Source of the DNA: Adineta steineri
Lineage: Eukaryota; Rotifera; Eurotatoria; Adinetida; Adinetidae
DNA length: 64,000 nucleotides
Assembly: GCA_905250115.1 (NCBI GenBank)
Contig: CAJNOI010000008.1
Location: forward strand, 1,007,822-1,071,821
Direction: 5' to 3'
Positions within the stretch are counted from its first letter, which is position 1, and every line of letters begins with the position of its first letter. This document shows positions 61,941 through 64,000 of this stretch, one piece after another. The notes beneath the pieces are model-generated. The model ran no database searches and was not told the DNA's origin. It was given only the letters and a program-made list of their open reading frames with translations. The position numbers and the translations under genes are program-made.

Positions 61941-63482
61941 ATGAACAATACATTACCTCCAATAAATAATCATTCGAGGTCTTCGCTGGAAGATTTACAT
62001 GGTGTTAATGCTAGTGGAACAAGTGAAACTCCTTTGGCTTCGAAACAACAACATATTCGACGACAACAATCAATAGATCAACAACGACGAAATCCAATGA
62101 GAAGTAGTCGATTAATACCATCAAACGGAAACAAATATGTAACATCGACATCATCAACAGCAGCTCCTATTGTTGCGTCACCTTTTGTATCAGTTTCATC
62201 TTTTATTCGTTCACCATCAATTATTCAAATTGGATCTCCTGCACAAATTGACCCTGCAACAAAAAGTGAGTTAAACATAACATTTTCAATAGTAATAGCA
62301 AGTTTCTTTTTATAAATAAACTTATTAATACTCTAGATATTTATTCTTTTACTTTCATTAAAATGAAAAAGCATGTTCGTAAAGTGTGCTAGACAAAAAA
62401 TAACATACCTTAAGAGAAGAGAAAAATTAAAAAAATAACGATATATTATTTTTTTTTGTATCTATTATTGTTGTTTTCTTTTTATAGCTGTTTATCGATC
62501 AACTGATTGTGTATGGAATGAACATCAAAATAATGCAAATGCTTCTCATCAACATATACGTTCAAATAGTCCAATAAAAAATAAATTAGCAGCATTATCA
62601 CAACGTTTAAGTAATGGAACATCACATGAAAATACAGCGGCTCCAACTGGTAGATCAATGCTTCAAATTCCATCACCCTTACAACAACAACATCCACGAG
62701 ATGATATGAATAATGCAGATGTACTTTTAGCATCTCCAGCAAAACCTTATCATGCAATAAGACGTCGTCATACAAATAGTTTCTTAGATAAATCACCAGG
62801 AGCAACTGATTATTCTACGTCTATGCGAAAAGAAACTGATCGTCCACAATATCTTCATCATGGTATTCGATCACGACAAGTTTCTTCCAAACAAAGAAAT
62901 TATGTTAATTCTAAAACAACATATCATGAAATTAATGATAAAGATATGTATGCAAGTAGTATATTAGATGGAAGTAATCATCAAATAAATTCATATGCTA
63001 ATACACATCGTTTATATGATTCAACATTAGATTTAGCAACAAATAGAAAACCATTATCATCAAATAAATCCAAATCATTTCATGTTCCTGCTACGGGAGT
63101 AAATCAACAAGGTCATTATAATTCAACACAAGATTTTCATATTAATGATATAAATAATGATCGAATGGATTTTTCACATTTCGATGTACCACGTACAACA
63201 TCGAAAGAACAAATTGTACCACAAGTAAAATATCGTCGTACATCAGGTGGACAAACAGCAACAACAACAGCAACAGCAACAACAGCAGCATATAAATCAG
63301 GAGAACGACATGCATCAGCTCAAACCTATGAATCTCGTGATCCAAATATATCATATGCATATACAAATGTTAAAAAATATATTGAAGAAAATGAGTTAAT
63401 GTCACAAGAAAAAGAACAAGTTATAAGAAACTGGATTAATGATGTTGAAAAAAATCGGCAACATTTTCAAAAAATTGAGTGA
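61941..63482 (+). CDS. Disordered Ser/Asn/Gln-rich protein with conserved-looking C-terminal helix
   Basis: Two exons, 61941-62265 and 62488-63482 (222-bp intron, phase 1), encode 439 residues. Most of the chain is low-complexity: Ser/Asn/His/Gln/Arg with basic clusters (AIRRRHTNSF, RSRQVSSKQR) and a Thr/Ala repeat region. There are no TM segments and no signal peptide. Only the last ~45 residues look structured: YTNVKKYIEENELMSQEKEQ, then IRNWINDVEKNR, a predicted helical hairpin. I do not recognise the family. A TAG acceptor lies 12 nt before the ATG (61926-61928). A cytoskeletal or scaffold role would be a guess. Confidence 0.65.
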
Positions 63483-63889
63483 ACATTATATTTTTATTTG
63501 TTTGTTTGTTTTTACTTAAAATCCGGTTTTATTATTTTTTGTTCGAGCCCATTGAGTCTTTCGTGTGACATTATTTCTCTTTTTCTACAAATATATATAT
63601 ACATACATATACATAAATAGAATATTTATAATTATTTTCGTTTTTTCTTAAATTCATTTGAACGAACAAAAGTCAATATAAGACGACACATCAAATATTC
63701 GTGTCTCTTCAATGTTTGCCCATTTTGAACATCAATTAATTTACTCTTTTTCGTTCATACATATGTGTCAATGTAGGTGTGGACAATGGCGTCTTTCACG
63801 TTTTTGTTCGATCCCTAAGTCAATATTAATCATTCGCATATGTCGCGCCTCCATACCGATTACAATTCAATAACAAAAGTCATTCAACA
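63483..63889. other. Intergenic region
   Basis: About 400 bp between two plus-strand genes. AT-rich; nothing recognised. Confidence 0.4.
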
Positions 63890-64000
63890 ATGATTCAACT
63901 AAATATATTCATGATGATTATGATTATATCTATTCAAGCTGACATTGATCTAACTGGAACAACGATTGATCCTAAACATGAATTACTTACGGAAGTTGTT
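63890..64000 (+). CDS. 5' end of a predicted secreted protein (cut by window edge)
   Basis: An ATG-initiated frame open to the end of the window (37 codons). It begins MIQLNIFMMIMIISIQA, a plausible signal peptide. A hydrophilic stretch (DIDLTGTTIDPKHELLTEVV) follows. Too little is present to name a family, and the start is the first ATG in an otherwise noncoding stretch. Confidence 0.5.
   Translation, partial: MIQLNIFMMIMIISIQADIDLTGTTIDPKHELLTEVV

Noticed and set aside
62482..63366. Long minus-strand frames opposite the 61941-63482 gene
   Set aside because: Antisense to a repetitive Asn/Ser/Thr coding exon; His/Val/Leu-rich composition is the expected mirror of its codons.
1..64000. CRISPR arrays, bacterial operons, tRNA or rRNA genes
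   Set aside because: No regularly spaced direct repeats, no Shine-Dalgarno organised gene runs, and no tRNA-like B-box/cloverleaf was recognised by eye; the window is a spliceosomal-intron genome.

Overview
This is a eukaryotic nuclear window, strongly AT-rich, with compact multi-exon genes. Most introns I could delimit are 43-75 bp with GT..AG ends. The gene content is animal: a class-A GPCR, an organic anion transporter with a Kazal loop, chitin-binding domains, a SHARK-type SH2-ankyrin protein, PEX13, MAT2B, AIFM2/FSP1, PPP1R3, eL22 and UQCR10. Short introns, a YAG 3' splice site just upstream of many start codons (as expected with spliced-leader trans-splicing), chitin-binding proteins and two genes of bacterial flavour suggest a bdelloid rotifer. 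That assignment is an inference. All gene models were spliced by hand; each complete model has compatible intron phases throughout and a total length divisible by three.

Layout. 1-2740: no gene seen. 2831-5246 (+): GPCR. 6493-7774 (+): cysteine-rich type I membrane protein. 8304-9535 (+): CaiB/BaiF-type CoA-transferase. 11114-16145 (+): eight-exon disordered protein. 17913-18719 (+): ribosomal protein eL22, convergent with an intronless MBL-fold protein (18816-19946, -). 21257-23669 (-): OATP/SLCO transporter. 25433-26867 (-): secreted protein with three chitin-binding domains. 27612-27935 (+): 90-aa membrane protein. 29889-30272 (-): 92-aa secreted peptide precursor. 32226-33141 (+): four-TM protein. 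34579-35868 (-): SPFH/band-7 protein with a Cys-rich insert. 36714-38723 (+): AIFM2/FSP1-like oxidoreductase. 38767-40020 (-): MAT2B, directly downstream of PEX13 (40150-41953, -), a candidate operon. 44897-45608 (+): dispanin/CD225-like protein. 46249-46482 (+): UQCR10. 48934-54008 (-): PPP1R3-like PP1 glycogen-targeting subunit. 56416-57786 (+): 5' part of a SHARK-like gene, cut by a 100-N assembly gap (57798-57897). 57898-58931 (+): 3' part of a different coiled-coil/zinc-finger gene. 61941-63482 (+): disordered protein. 63890-64000 (+): start of a secreted protein.

The intergenic DNA is not featureless. I found six short non-autonomous DNA-transposon-like elements by matching terminal inverted repeats and target-site duplications: three TTAA-flanked piggyBac-like (33294-33684, 34080-34161, 46880-47173), one Mutator-like with a perfect 9-bp duplication (42667-42873) and two hAT-like with 8-bp duplications (43159-43313, 31102-31230). 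There is also a decayed non-LTR retrotransposon tail (59230-59530). I found no convincing wholly new multi-gene system. The most promising leads are the uncharacterised secreted peptide precursor, the Cys-rich SPFH protein, the cluster of small transposon relics and the trans-splicing/operon architecture.
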